From Rhodopseudomonas palustris (lineage in GTDB: Bacteria; Pseudomonadota; Alphaproteobacteria; Rhizobiales; Xanthobacteraceae): a stretch of 64,000 nt of DNA. The stretch spans positions 1 to 64,000 of the forward strand of contig NZ_QKQS01000038.1 of NCBI RefSeq assembly GCF_003226555.1, in the 5' to 3' direction. Position 1 is the first letter of the stretch. Each line of letters begins with the position of its first letter. The notes under the pieces are model-generated. The model was given only the letters and a program-made list of their open reading frames with translations. It was not told where the DNA came from and did no database searches. Below are positions 42,929 through 51,689 of the stretch, in pieces. The translations under genes and the position numbers were made by a program.

Positions 42929-43459
42929 TCAGGAGCGCTGCGCTGCGGCCGGATAGTTCGGCTCAAACGCCGCCTTGCTGGGACGCGGTGCAGCCGCAGA
43001 TTGTGCCGAAGGCTCGACCAGCATCAGGATCGCGGTGCCGAGAAACAGCAGCAGCTCGGTGGCGTGCAGCCGCATCGCTTCCGGCTCGGCGACCTGCGAG
43101 GCCATCACCATGCTGGCGAACGAGATGACACTGCCGAGCGTCAGCGCGAACGCCAGCGCCTCGTTGCAGCCGCCGGATAGACGCACCGACGGCCGTGTCA
43201 GCAATGCCGAAAACACCAGCAGGAAGCCGGCGACCGTCAGTTTGGCGAGCGCCAACAGCCACGCCATCTTCATCGTCGCAACCGCGCCGAGGTGCAGGTG
43301 ATCGCTGACGAAGATCGCCACCGAGATGTTCGGACGGTCGTACAGCGCGTGAATCGGCGAGACGATCAGGCGATACGCGACGATCAGCCAAGTCGGTGCG
43401 ATATAGGCCGCGAGCAGAACGCCGTTCACCGAGCTGATCCGCCAATCCGTTTTCATCAT
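42929..43459 (-). CDS. Four-helix integral membrane protein of unknown function
   Basis: A 176-residue protein with four predicted membrane helices (first near GVLLAAYIAPTWLIVAYRLI, last near LLLFLGTAILMLVE), a Pro/Ala C-terminal tail and no recognised family. A second Met directly follows the first; GGGATACG upstream suits either. It lies about 200 bp upstream of coxG on the same strand; no functional link is claimed. Confidence 0.72.
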   Translation of the reverse strand: MMKTDWRISSVNGVLLAAYIAPTWLIVAYRLIVSPIHALYDRPNISVAIFVSDHLHLGAVATMKMAWLLALAKLTVAGFLLVFSALLTRPSVRLSGGCNEALAFALTLGSVISFASMVMASQVAEPEAMRLHATELLLFLGTAILMLVEPSAQSAAAPRPSKAAFEPNYPAAAQRS

Positions 43460-43669
43460 CGTATCCCGCCAGCCTGAGCGCGCCGAATCCGAGCCGCGCC
43501 TTCAAAGCTAACCCCAGGTTAACGATAACCGGCAATGGAAACGTTTTGTTAACCTTAACACGAGGTCGTGGACTATGGACGACGGCGATCCGGGGAAAAC
43601 GCGAACATTCGGCATGAAACTTGCGTCTTGTTTGGCGTGAATTCGTACGAAACGATAGGCCAGACGCGG

Positions 43670-43691
43670 AAAACCCCGCCGTGGGGCGGGG
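43670..43691 (-). terminator. Probable terminator after the Gln/Gly-rich small gene
   Basis: On the minus strand a GC hairpin (CCCCGCC/GGCGGGG) is followed by TTTT. It lies about 75 bases after the stop of the 55-residue gene. The T tract is short, so confidence is moderate. Confidence 0.5.
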
Positions 43692-43768
43692 CTCCCTGCT
43701 CTCGCTCCGGCGCACGGCCGTCTGGAGAAAACCGTGACCGGGCGAGCTTGACGTTAGCGGCCGTCCGG

Positions 43769-43936
43769 CTATCGGCCTTGGCCGCCGTGCTGTTGGCCGC
43801 CCTGCTGCCGATCCGGCGCATTCCCCGGACGACCAGGATCCTGCTGCTGTCGGCCAGGGCGGGCGCCGCCGCCCTGCTGCTGTTGGCCCGCCGAGGTCTG
43901 GCTCGGGGTCGGCTTCTGCTGATTCTGATTCGACAT
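43769..43936 (-). CDS. Small disordered Gln/Gly/Pro-rich protein (55 aa)
   Basis: A 55-residue reading frame starting MSNQNQQKPTPSQTSAGQQQ and ending GGQQHGGQGR. A strong AAAGGAG ribosome site lies seven bases before the chosen ATG; a second ATG one codon upstream is possible. The composition (almost half Gln and Gly, no aromatic residues) means it is disordered. Similar short 'MSNQNQQ...' proteins are annotated in Bradyrhizobium relatives. A terminator-like hairpin follows. Its role is unknown; high Gln/Gly content suggests a stress or nucleic-acid-associated peptide, which is a guess. Confidence 0.7.
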   Translation of the reverse strand: MSNQNQQKPTPSQTSAGQQQQGGGARPGRQQQDPGRPGNAPDRQQGGQQHGGQGR

Positions 43937-44287
43937 CATGGGTCTCCTTTAGCGGAGTGTTGCCCCCGCACTCACAACGGCGACACCATGCCTGCGGTTG
44001 CGCGCTTACTCGTGATCTTTGCGCGGCTTTTGCGCGGCGGCATCGCGCCCAGCGGAACCGGAGTGAGCACCGCCGCCATCCACAGGGCAAAAGGTTGTAA
44101 TCGGGTGCTGTTGCCGCGATCGCGACCCACTGTTAGAAAATTACGAAGCGACGCGACGTTCCGGCTGCCGGGGCCCTCGCCGCGTCGTTTGTGCAGTGCG
44201 TGCGCGATCTCCAAAGCGGTGCCGTTTGCGTCGCAATCCACGGTCTTTCGAGTTCCGATCTTTCGAGTCCTCTGACGACGGCAGCGC

Positions 44288-45205
44288 ATGGACTATTTCG
44301 CCCAGCAGCTCATCAACGGTCTCGTGCTCGGCTCGATCTACGGCCTGATCGCGATCGGCTATACGATGGTGTACGGCATCGTCGGCATGATCAATTTCGC
44401 CCACGGCGACATCTTCATGATCGGCGGCTTCATCGCGCTGATCAGCTTCCTGATCCTGGTGTCGTTCGGCCTCACCTTCGTGCCGCTGATCCTGCTGGTC
44501 GTGCTCTTGGTATCCATGGCGATCACCGCGCTGTACGGCTGGACGGTCGAACGCATCGCCTACCGCCCGCTCAGGCACTCGTTCCGCCTCGCCCCGATGC
44601 TGTCGGCGATCGGCATGTCGTTCGTGCTGATGAACTACGCCCAGGTGTCGCAAGGCGCCCGCGTCAAGCCGGTGCCGCCGATCATCACCGGCGGCTACAC
44701 GCTGCACGAGAGCACCGATGGCTTCAACGTCCAGCTCTCCAACGTCCAAATTCTGGTGGTGGTCACCACGGTCATTCTGCTCGGCATCTTCACCTGGCTG
44801 GTGGCGAAGACAAGGCTCGGCCGCGACATGCGCGCCTGCGAGCAGGATCAGACCATGGCGGCGCTGCTCGGCGTCGACGTCGACCGCACCATCTCGATGA
44901 CCTTCGTGATCGGCGCCGCGCTCGCTTCGGTCGCGGGCATGATGTACCTGCTGTATTATGGCTTGGTCGACTTCGCCATGGGCTTCATCGCCGGCATCAA
45001 GGCGTTCACCGCGGCCGTGCTCGGCGGCATCGGCTCGCTGCCCGGCGCGATGCTCGGCGGACTACTGATCGGCCTGATCGAGACCTTCTGGTCGGCTTAT
45101 TTCTCGGTCGAATACAAGGACGTCGCGGCGTTCTCGATCCTGATCATCGTGCTGATCTTCATGCCGACCGGCCTGCTCGGCCGGCCGGAAGTCGAAAAAG
45201 TCTGA
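44288..45205 (+). CDS. livH: Branched-chain amino acid ABC transporter permease (LivH-like)
   Basis: A 305-residue permease of the LivH type with about eight membrane helices. It starts MDYFAQQLINGLVLGSIYGL and holds the conserved GMINFAHGDIFMIGGF and GIKAFTAAVLGGIGSLPGAM. With LivM it forms the membrane channel of a HAAT-family importer for hydrophobic amino acids, amides or aromatic acids. It is the first gene of a five-gene block H-M-G-F-K. The 350-bp upstream gap carries no gene; direct repeats of TCTTTCGAGT lie just before the start. Confidence 0.92.
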   Translation: MDYFAQQLINGLVLGSIYGLIAIGYTMVYGIVGMINFAHGDIFMIGGFIALISFLILVSFGLTFVPLILLVVLLVSMAITALYGWTVERIAYRPLRHSFRLAPMLSAIGMSFVLMNYAQVSQGARVKPVPPIITGGYTLHESTDGFNVQLSNVQILVVVTTVILLGIFTWLVAKTRLGRDMRACEQDQTMAALLGVDVDRTISMTFVIGAALASVAGMMYLLYYGLVDFAMGFIAGIKAFTAAVLGGIGSLPGAMLGGLLIGLIETFWSAYFSVEYKDVAAFSILIIVLIFMPTGLLGRPEVEKV

Positions 45206-45217
45206 GCGGGCACCGAC

Positions 45218-46546
45218 GTGGCAAAGCTCGCGCACGCCGCCGCTGCCCCCGCCGCCGCCCATGTCGGCGTCGCGTTCATCTTCAAGAAAGCCCTGATCAG
45301 CGCCCTGGTGGCGCTGGTTTTGTTTTCGCTGATGATCGGTGTTCGCACCGAAGCCGGCCCAGAGGGCGGCCTGATCTACTGGACGCGGTTCGGCGATCTC
45401 GCCGGCATGGTCGGCGGCGTGTTTGTCGGCTCGATCGTGGTCGAACTGCTGCGGATGTGGTGGGGACCGGTCGATACCGCGAAGATGATGCCGGCCGGCG
45501 CGCGCAAGACACTCGGCCTCGCCGGCCGCATCGTCGCCCCGGCGCTGCTGATCTTCACCTTTCTGGTGCCGGTGATCTTCTATAATCAGCGCTACATTCT
45601 CGATCTCGGCATCCTGGTGCTGACCTACGTGATGCTCGGCTGGGGGCTGAACATCGTGGTCGGCCTCGCCGGCCTGCTCGATCTCGGCTACGTCGCGTTC
45701 TACGCCGTCGGCGCCTATTCCTACGCGCTGCTCGCCACCAATTTCGGACTGTCATTCTGGATCTGCCTGCCACTCGCCGGCATCCTCGCGGCGTTCTGGG
45801 GCGTGATCCTCGGCTTTCCGGTGTTGCGGCTGCGCGGCGACTATCTCGCCATCGTCACCCTCGCCTTCGGCGAGATCATCCGCCTCGTCATCATCAACTG
45901 GCAAGATCTCACCGGCGGCCCGAACGGCATCAGCGGCATTCCGCGCCCGACGCTGTTCGGCATTCCGTTGGCGCCGGGGCCGAACGGACTGGCGGCGCAG
46001 CTCGGCATCCCGTTCTCGCCGACGCATCGCCTCGTCTTCCTGTTCTATCTGATCCTGATCCTGGCGCTGATCACCAACTGGGCGACGATCCGCCTGCGAA
46101 GGCTGCCGATCGGCCGCGCATGGGAAGCCTTGCGTGAGGACGAAGTCGCCTGCCGCGCGCTCGGCATCAACACCACCACCACCAAGCTCACCGCCTTCGC
46201 CACCGGCGCGCTATTCGGCGGTTTCGCCGGTGCGTTCTTCGCCACCCGGCAGGGCTTCATCTCGCCGGAATCCTTCACCTTCCAGGAATCGGCGCTGGTG
46301 CTGGCGATCGTCGTGCTCGGCGGCATGGGCTCGCAGCTCGGCGTCGCGCTCGCCGCGGTGGCGCTGATCGGCGGCTTCGAACTGTTCCGCGGCCTCGATC
46401 AGTTCCGCATGCTGGTGTTCGGCATGGCGATGGTGCTGCTGATGATCTGGCGGCCGCGCGGCCTGATCGGCCACCGCGCGCCGACCGTGTATCTGCAGCA
46501 CAAGCAGACGATCTCGTCCGACCTCGTCAAGGAAGGCCACGGATGA
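45218..46546 (+). CDS. livM: Branched-chain amino acid ABC transporter permease (LivM-like)
   Basis: A 442-residue LivM-type permease. An N-terminal extension with two or three extra membrane helices (about residues 1-120) precedes the core (NQRYILDLGILVLTYVMLGW onward, with GDYLAIVTLAFGEIIRLVI and the cytoplasmic EAA-like loop). Starts with GTG 12 bases after livH and overlaps livG by four bases (ATGA), so translation is coupled. Confidence 0.92.
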   Translation: MAKLAHAAAAPAAAHVGVAFIFKKALISALVALVLFSLMIGVRTEAGPEGGLIYWTRFGDLAGMVGGVFVGSIVVELLRMWWGPVDTAKMMPAGARKTLGLAGRIVAPALLIFTFLVPVIFYNQRYILDLGILVLTYVMLGWGLNIVVGLAGLLDLGYVAFYAVGAYSYALLATNFGLSFWICLPLAGILAAFWGVILGFPVLRLRGDYLAIVTLAFGEIIRLVIINWQDLTGGPNGISGIPRPTLFGIPLAPGPNGLAAQLGIPFSPTHRLVFLFYLILILALITNWATIRLRRLPIGRAWEALREDEVACRALGINTTTTKLTAFATGALFGGFAGAFFATRQGFISPESFTFQESALVLAIVVLGGMGSQLGVALAAVALIGGFELFRGLDQFRMLVFGMAMVLLMIWRPRGLIGHRAPTVYLQHKQTISSDLVKEGHG

Positions 46547-47382
46547 GCAGCGCGCCCGACATCCTCCAGGTCGATCGTCTGACCATGCAGTTCGGCGGCA
46601 TCATTGCCGTCAACGAGCTGTCGTTCACGGCGCGCCAGGGCAAGATCACCGCGCTGATCGGCCCGAACGGCGCAGGCAAGACCACGGTGTTCAACTGCAT
46701 CACCGGGTTCTACAAGCCGACCGCGGGGAGGATCAGCCTCGCCCATGGCGACGGATCGAGCTATCGGCTGGACCGGCTCGGCGACTTCCGCATCACCAAG
46801 ATCGCCAAGGTGGCGCGCACCTTCCAGAACATCCGGCTGTTCGCCGGCATGACCGCGCTGGAGAACCTGCTGGTGGCGCAGCACAACGCGCTGATGCGCG
46901 CCTCCGGCCTGACCTTTCTCGGCCTGTTCGGTGCGCCGTCCTGGCGCGCGGCGGAAAAGCTGGCGATCGAACGCGCCACCTTCTGGCTGAAGCAGATCGG
47001 CCTGCAGGACCGCGCCGACGACGCCGCCGGCAACCTGCCCTACGGCGATCAGCGCCGGCTGGAGATTGCACGCGCGATGTGTACCGAGCCGGTGCTGCTG
47101 TGTCTCGACGAACCGGCCGCCGGCCTCAACGCCCGCGAGAGCGCCGAGCTCAGCGAACTCTTGCTGTCGATCCGCAACGATCACGGCACCTCGATCCTGC
47201 TGATCGAACACGACATGAGCGTGGTGATGGAGATCTCCGACCACGTCGTCGTGCTCGACTACGGCGTCAAGATCGCCGACGGCACCCCCGCCGAGATCCG
47301 CGACGACCCGCGCGTCATCGCCGCCTATCTGGGCGTCGAGGACGAAGAGGTCGAAAAGGTCGAGCAGGAGCTCGGGCTGTGA
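46543..47382 (+). CDS. livG: Branched-chain amino acid ABC transporter ATPase (LivG-like)
   Basis: A 279-residue ATPase. Walker A is GPNGAGKTTV; the family-typical signature is LPYGDQRRLEIARAM; Walker B is LLCLDEPAAGLN, with switch His in LIEHDMSVVMEI. The C-terminal acidic tail (GVEDEEVEKVEQELGL) is ordinary for LivG. It overlaps livM; a palindromic repeat separates it from livF. Confidence 0.94.
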   Translation: MSSAPDILQVDRLTMQFGGIIAVNELSFTARQGKITALIGPNGAGKTTVFNCITGFYKPTAGRISLAHGDGSSYRLDRLGDFRITKIAKVARTFQNIRLFAGMTALENLLVAQHNALMRASGLTFLGLFGAPSWRAAEKLAIERATFWLKQIGLQDRADDAAGNLPYGDQRRLEIARAMCTEPVLLCLDEPAAGLNARESAELSELLLSIRNDHGTSILLIEHDMSVVMEISDHVVVLDYGVKIADGTPAEIRDDPRVIAAYLGVEDEEVEKVEQELGL

Positions 47383-47403
47383 GGTCGTTGCGCCACAGTC
47401 CGT

Positions 47404-47522
47404 CGTCATGCCCGGGTTTGACCCGGCCATCCACGATCGTCATCGCGAGCGAAGCAAAGCAATCCAGGGACTCCGTGCACTGGGCTCCTGGATTGCTTCG
47501 TCGCTGCGCTCCTCGCAATGAC
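47404..47522. repeat. Composite intergenic repeat between livG and livF ('cattgcgaggagcgaag' family, copy 2)
   Basis: From 47439 it matches the family B element (GTCATCGCGAGCGAAGCAAA to CTCCTCGCAATGAC). Just before it, GTCATGCCCGGGTTTGACCC (47404-47424) is the half of another palindromic type. It interrupts an otherwise tightly packed transporter operon and may set different ATPase stoichiometry by mRNA decay. Confidence 0.75.
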
Positions 47523-47557
47523 AAGCGGGGTCGCAGGGTGTTCGGCGAGGTCGCATC

Positions 47558-48298
47558 ATGACCTCCACCGCTCCCCTGCTCCGTATCGAAGGCCTCCGCG
47601 CCGCCTACGGCAAGATCGAGGCGCTGAAGGGCGTCGATCTTTCGATTCAGCCGGGCGAGATCGTGGCCCTGATCGGGGCCAACGGCGCCGGCAAATCGAC
47701 GCTGATGATGTCGATCTTCGGCAAGCCGCGCGCAAAGGCCGGCCGCATCGTGTTCGACGGCGTCGACATCACCACGATGCCGACCCACCTGATCGCGCGG
47801 ATGAGCATCGCGCAATCGCCGGAGGGCCGCCGCATCTTCCCGCGGATGAGCGTCGCCGAGAATTTGCAGATGGGCGCGGACGCCGGCACCGGCAGCAACG
47901 AGGAACGCGCCGCCACGTTGGAGCGGGTGCTGACCCTGTTTCCGCGGCTGCGCGAGCGGTTCGGCCAGCGCGGCGGCACGCTTTCCGGCGGCGAACAGCA
48001 GATGCTGGCGATCGGCCGCGCGCTGATGAGCCGGCCGCGCCTGCTGTTGCTCGACGAGCCGTCGCTCGGCCTCGCGCCGCTGATCACCCGGCAGATCTTC
48101 GAAGCGATCCGCACGCTGAACAGACAGGACGGCCTCACCGTGCTGATCGTCGAGCAGAACGCCAACCACGCGCTGAAGCTGGCGCACCGCGGCTACGTTC
48201 TGGTCAACGGGCTGATCACCATGAGCGGTTCCGGCGCCGAATTGCTGGCGCAGCCCGAGGTGCGGGCGGCTTACCTCGAAGGCGGTCGCAAGGTCTGA
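47558..48298 (+). CDS. livF: Branched-chain amino acid ABC transporter ATPase (LivF-like)
   Basis: A 246-residue ATPase with Walker A GANGAGKSTL, signature LSGGEQQMLAIGRAL and Walker B LLLLDEPSLGLAP, plus the LivF-typical AQSPEGRRIFPRMSV. It pairs with LivG. It is followed by a 176-bp gap before the binding-protein gene. Confidence 0.94.
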   Translation: MTSTAPLLRIEGLRAAYGKIEALKGVDLSIQPGEIVALIGANGAGKSTLMMSIFGKPRAKAGRIVFDGVDITTMPTHLIARMSIAQSPEGRRIFPRMSVAENLQMGADAGTGSNEERAATLERVLTLFPRLRERFGQRGGTLSGGEQQMLAIGRALMSRPRLLLLDEPSLGLAPLITRQIFEAIRTLNRQDGLTVLIVEQNANHALKLAHRGYVLVNGLITMSGSGAELLAQPEVRAAYLEGGRKV

Positions 48299-48474
48299 GG
48301 TAATTCCCCCCGACAGCGCGAGCCCTGCGGCACAATGCGGCAACCGGGTGCCGCCCGCGACGTATTTTGTCGATGACTTGTCGCGAAAATCAGCCAACAA
48401 TGCCGGCCGGTTAGGCGCTTCGGGCGGGCTGGAGCGCGGCTATTCGTTTGCAAATCCATCGCAAGGATTCATCG

Positions 48475-49581
48475 ATGAAACTGAAACTCCTCGGTTTGGC
48501 ATTCGGCGCCTCGCTGGCGCTCTCGACCACGGCGCTGGCGCAGGACATCAAGGTCTCTGTCGCCGGCCCGATGACCGGCGGCGAATCCGCGTTCGGACGA
48601 CAGCTCAAGAATGGCGCCGAACAGGCGGTGATCGACCTCAACGCCAAGGGCGGGCTGCTCGGCAAGAAGCTGGTGCTCGACGTCGAAGACGACGCCTGCG
48701 ATCCGAAGCAGGCTCGCTCGGTCGCCGAGAAGATCGCCGGCGACGGCATCCCGTTCGTCGCCGGGCACTTCTGCTCCTCGTCGTCGATCCCGGCGTCGGA
48801 AGCCTATGCGGACGGCAACGTGCTGCAGATCACCCCGGCCTCGACCAACCCGCTGTTCACCGAGCGCAAGCTGTGGAATGTGCTGCGCGTCTGCGGCCGC
48901 GACGATCAGCAGGGCCTGGTCGCCGCCGAGTACATCCTGAAGAACTTCAAGGGCAAGAACGTCGCCATTCTCAACGACAAGACCACCTACGGCAAGGGGC
49001 TGGCCGACGAGACCAAGAAGGCGCTGAACAAGGCCGGCTTCCAGGAGAAGATGTTCGAGTCCTACAACAAGGGCGACAACGATTTCAACTCGATCGTATC
49101 GCGGCTGAAGCGCGACGGCATCGATCTGGTGTATATCGGCGGTTATCATCGCGAGGCCGGCCTGATTCTGCGCCAGATGCGCGACCAGGGCCTCAGCACC
49201 GTGATGATGGCCGGGGACGCGATGAACGACAAGGAATTCGCCTCGATCACCGGCCCGCTCGCCGAAGGCACGCTGTTCACCTTCGGCCCCGATCCGCGCA
49301 ACAAGCCGACCGCCAAGCAGATCGTCGAGACCTTCAAGGGCAAGGGCATCGATCCGGAAGGCTACACGCTGTACACCTACGCGGCGTTCCAGGTGTGGTC
49401 GCAGGCGGTCGAGAAGGCGAAGTCGACCGACCCGAAGAAGGTGATCGACACCATCAAGGCCGGCGAGTGGGACACCGTGCTCGGCAAGATGGCGTTCGAC
49501 GCCAAGGGCGACATCAAGGCGATCGACTACGTCGTCTACAAATGGGACGCCAAGGGCAACTACGCGGAGATCAGCAACTGA
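48475..49581 (+). CDS. Periplasmic substrate-binding protein of the HMGFK transporter
   Basis: A 368-residue receptor of the LivK/HAAT class (Peripla_BP_6). A 22-residue signal peptide ends ALA before QDIKVSVAGPMTGGESAFGR. Two lobes with the usual AGHFCSSSSIPASEAYADGN ligand loop follow. Cys pairs (DDACDPK, GHFCSS, RVCGRD) suggest a disulphide. AAGGA lies eight bases before the ATG. The ligand is not certain: the family handles branched-chain and aromatic amino acids, amides and aromatic acids. Terminator-like triple hairpins follow downstream. Confidence 0.92.
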   Translation: MKLKLLGLAFGASLALSTTALAQDIKVSVAGPMTGGESAFGRQLKNGAEQAVIDLNAKGGLLGKKLVLDVEDDACDPKQARSVAEKIAGDGIPFVAGHFCSSSSIPASEAYADGNVLQITPASTNPLFTERKLWNVLRVCGRDDQQGLVAAEYILKNFKGKNVAILNDKTTYGKGLADETKKALNKAGFQEKMFESYNKGDNDFNSIVSRLKRDGIDLVYIGGYHREAGLILRQMRDQGLSTVMMAGDAMNDKEFASITGPLAEGTLFTFGPDPRNKPTAKQIVETFKGKGIDPEGYTLYTYAAFQVWSQAVEKAKSTDPKKVIDTIKAGEWDTVLGKMAFDAKGDIKAIDYVVYKWDAKGNYAEISN

Positions 49582-49644
49582 GCCGACCGATCGTCGCGCT
49601 GCGGCTTCCGCGGCGCGCGCGCTCGTTCCATCCACAAACCGTCA

Positions 49645-49744
49645 CCGCCCGGCTCGACCGGGCGGCCCAGTATTCCAGAGTGCTGCTACTCATGTAGAGC
49701 AATGAACACTCTGGGATACTGGATCCTCCGCATTCGCGGAGGAT
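49645..49744. repeat. Composite triple-hairpin element after the liv operon
   Basis: Three hairpins in a row: CCGCCCGG-N5-CCGGGCGG (49645-49665); a 16-bp stem with one mismatch, CCAGTATTCCAGAGTG against CACTCTGGGATACTGG (49667-49722); and ATCCTCCGC-ATTC-GCGGAGGAT (49723-49744). Together they look like a compound dispersed repeat. They could also stop or stabilise the liv transcript. Confidence 0.7.
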
Positions 49745-49809
49745 GACGATTGTGAATGGGATACGCCTTCGCTGATGAGCTGCGCCGCATCAGTTCCGCG
49801 GCTGTGCCC

Positions 49810-50544
49810 TCACCCGATATTCCCCAGCGCCGGGAACGTGTTCAGCAGCCAGATCGAGACGTCGCTGATGGCGCCGGTGAGGAAGCCGATGCCGGTGAGG
49901 ACCATCAGCACGCCCATCACCCGTTCGACGGTGGCGAGGTGTTTCTTCATCCGGGCGAACAGGCCGGAGAATTGTTCGACCATCAGCGCAGCGAGCAGGA
50001 ACGGGACGCCGAGGCCGAGCGAATACACCGCCAGCAGGCCGGCGCCTTTCGCGACCGTGGCTTCGGCGGCGGCGACCGACAGGATCGCGGCGAGGATCGG
50101 ACCGATGCACGGCGTCCAGCCGAACGCGAACGCCAGCCCCATCACATAGGCGCCCCACAGCCCGACCGGCTTCGGAATCGGCAGGCGGCCTTCGCGCATC
50201 AGCATGTTGATCCGCGTCAGGCCGAGGAAGTGCAGCCCCATCAGGATGATCACGATGCCGGCGAGAATCGCCAGCTGCGCCGAATAGGCTCGGATCAGGG
50301 CGCCGACCAGGCTGGCGCTGGCGCCGAGCGCGACGAACACGGTGGAAAAGCCGAGCACGAACATCGCCGCGGAGATCATCACCGCACGCTTCGAATTGCG
50401 CTCGGCTTCGTCGGCGGCGACCTGCTCGATCGTCGCACCGGTCAGATAGATCAGATACGGCGGCACCAGCGGCAGCACGCAAGGCGACAGGAAACTGACC
50501 AGGCCGGCGATCAGGGCGGCGGGGATCGAGACGTCGTGGATCAT
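49810..50544 (-). CDS. ccdA: CcdA-type cytochrome c biogenesis/thiol-reducing membrane protein
   Basis: A 244-residue, six-helix membrane protein. The redox-active cysteines are in SFLSPCVLPLVPPYLIYLTG and AFGWTPCIGPILAAILSVAA, the pattern of CcdA/DsbD-beta, which carries reducing power from cytoplasmic thioredoxin to periplasmic proteins for cytochrome c maturation. No thioredoxin or ccm gene adjoins it. It is divergent from the P1 peptidase gene. Confidence 0.92.
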   Translation of the reverse strand: MIHDVSIPAALIAGLVSFLSPCVLPLVPPYLIYLTGATIEQVAADEAERNSKRAVMISAAMFVLGFSTVFVALGASASLVGALIRAYSAQLAILAGIVIILMGLHFLGLTRINMLMREGRLPIPKPVGLWGAYVMGLAFAFGWTPCIGPILAAILSVAAAEATVAKGAGLLAVYSLGLGVPFLLAALMVEQFSGLFARMKKHLATVERVMGVLMVLTGIGFLTGAISDVSIWLLNTFPALGNIG

Positions 50545-50690
50545 GGCCGGCTACATGCCCCCCGCTTCGCACCCATGCAAGCCGCTGCGTCATCGTTCCG
50601 CGCCTTGTGATCGCGCCGGAGGGATTGCTTCGACCAATTGTTTATGCCGAAACTGTTCCCCCTTCAGTCAGTTTTCCGGACGGATCGATC

Positions 50691-51689
50691 TTGCTCAACT
50701 TGATCACCGATGTCGCCGGCGTCCGCGTCGGCCATGCACACGACACCAAGCTCGCCTCCGGCGTCACCGCCATCCTGTTCGACAAGCCGGCGGTCGCCTC
50801 GATCGACGTGCGCGGCGGCGGCCCGGGGATTCGCGATGGCGTGCTGCTGGAACCGGTCAACACCGTCGAGCAGGTCGACGGATTCACGCTGTCCGGCGGC
50901 TCGGCTTTCGGCCTCGATTCCGGCGGCGGCGTGCAGGCCTGGCTGGCCGAGCGTGGCCGCGGCTTCGCGATCGGCGATGCGACCATCCCGATCGTGCCGG
51001 GTGCGGTGGTGTTCGACATGATCAACGGCGGCGACAAGGCCTGGGGCCGGTTCTCGCCGTATCGTGACCTCGGCTACGCGGCGGCAGAAGCGGCCGGCGA
51101 CAGCTTCGCGCTCGGCAGCGTCGGCGCCGGCCTCGGCGCCACCACCGCGACGCTGAAAGGCGGACTGGGCTCGGCCTCCGCGACGACGCCGAGCGGCGTC
51201 ACCGTCGGCGCCATCGCGGTGGTCAACGCGATCGGCAGCGCCACGATCGGCGACGGCCCGTGGTTCTGGTCGGCGCCGTTCGAACAGGGCGACGAATTCG
51301 GCGGGCTCGGGATGCCGAGCAGCTTCACGCCCGACATGCTGAAGGTGCGGCTGAAAGGCGCGGCAGCAGCGAGCGCGATCGAGAACACCACGCTGGTCGC
51401 GGTGGTGACCGATGCCGCGCTCACCAAGACCCAGGTCAAGCGGCTGGCAATGCTGGCGCAGACCGGGTTTGCCCGCGCGATCTATCCGGTGCATGCGCCG
51501 CTCGACGGCGACGTGGTGTTCGCCGCGGCCACCGGCGTCAAACCGGTCGAGCCGCTCGCCGGCCTGACCGAGCTCGGCACCATCGCGGCCAATGCGGTGG
51601 CGCGGGCGATCGCGCGCGGCGTCTATGAAGCCACTGCCCTGCCGTTCAAGGGCGCGCAACCGGCGTGGCGCGATCGGTTCAGGCGCTGA
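50691..51689 (+). CDS. P1-family (S58, DmpA-like) peptidase
   Basis: A 332-residue P1 peptidase. Family features are the start LLNLITDVAGVRVGHAHD, the GGSAFGLDSGGGVQAWLAER stretch, and the Ser-containing autoprocessing site region (NTTLVAVVTDAALTK). DmpA-type enzymes are self-cleaving N-terminal-nucleophile aminopeptidases. I placed the start at TTG 50691, where family similarity begins and a GGA-type site lies upstream; a GTG at 50607 would add 28 residues of non-family sequence. The C-terminal end overlaps the EF-hand gene's end by 11 bases (convergent). Confidence 0.85.
   Translation: MLNLITDVAGVRVGHAHDTKLASGVTAILFDKPAVASIDVRGGGPGIRDGVLLEPVNTVEQVDGFTLSGGSAFGLDSGGGVQAWLAERGRGFAIGDATIPIVPGAVVFDMINGGDKAWGRFSPYRDLGYAAAEAAGDSFALGSVGAGLGATTATLKGGLGSASATTPSGVTVGAIAVVNAIGSATIGDGPWFWSAPFEQGDEFGGLGMPSSFTPDMLKVRLKGAAAASAIENTTLVAVVTDAALTKTQVKRLAMLAQTGFARAIYPVHAPLDGDVVFAAATGVKPVEPLAGLTELGTIAANAVARAIARGVYEATALPFKGAQPAWRDRFRR

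Noticed and set aside
43568-44275. Plus-strand frames of 200 or more residues between the membrane protein gene and livH
   Set aside because: They are antisense to the Gln/Gly-rich small gene or lack ribosome sites and family features.
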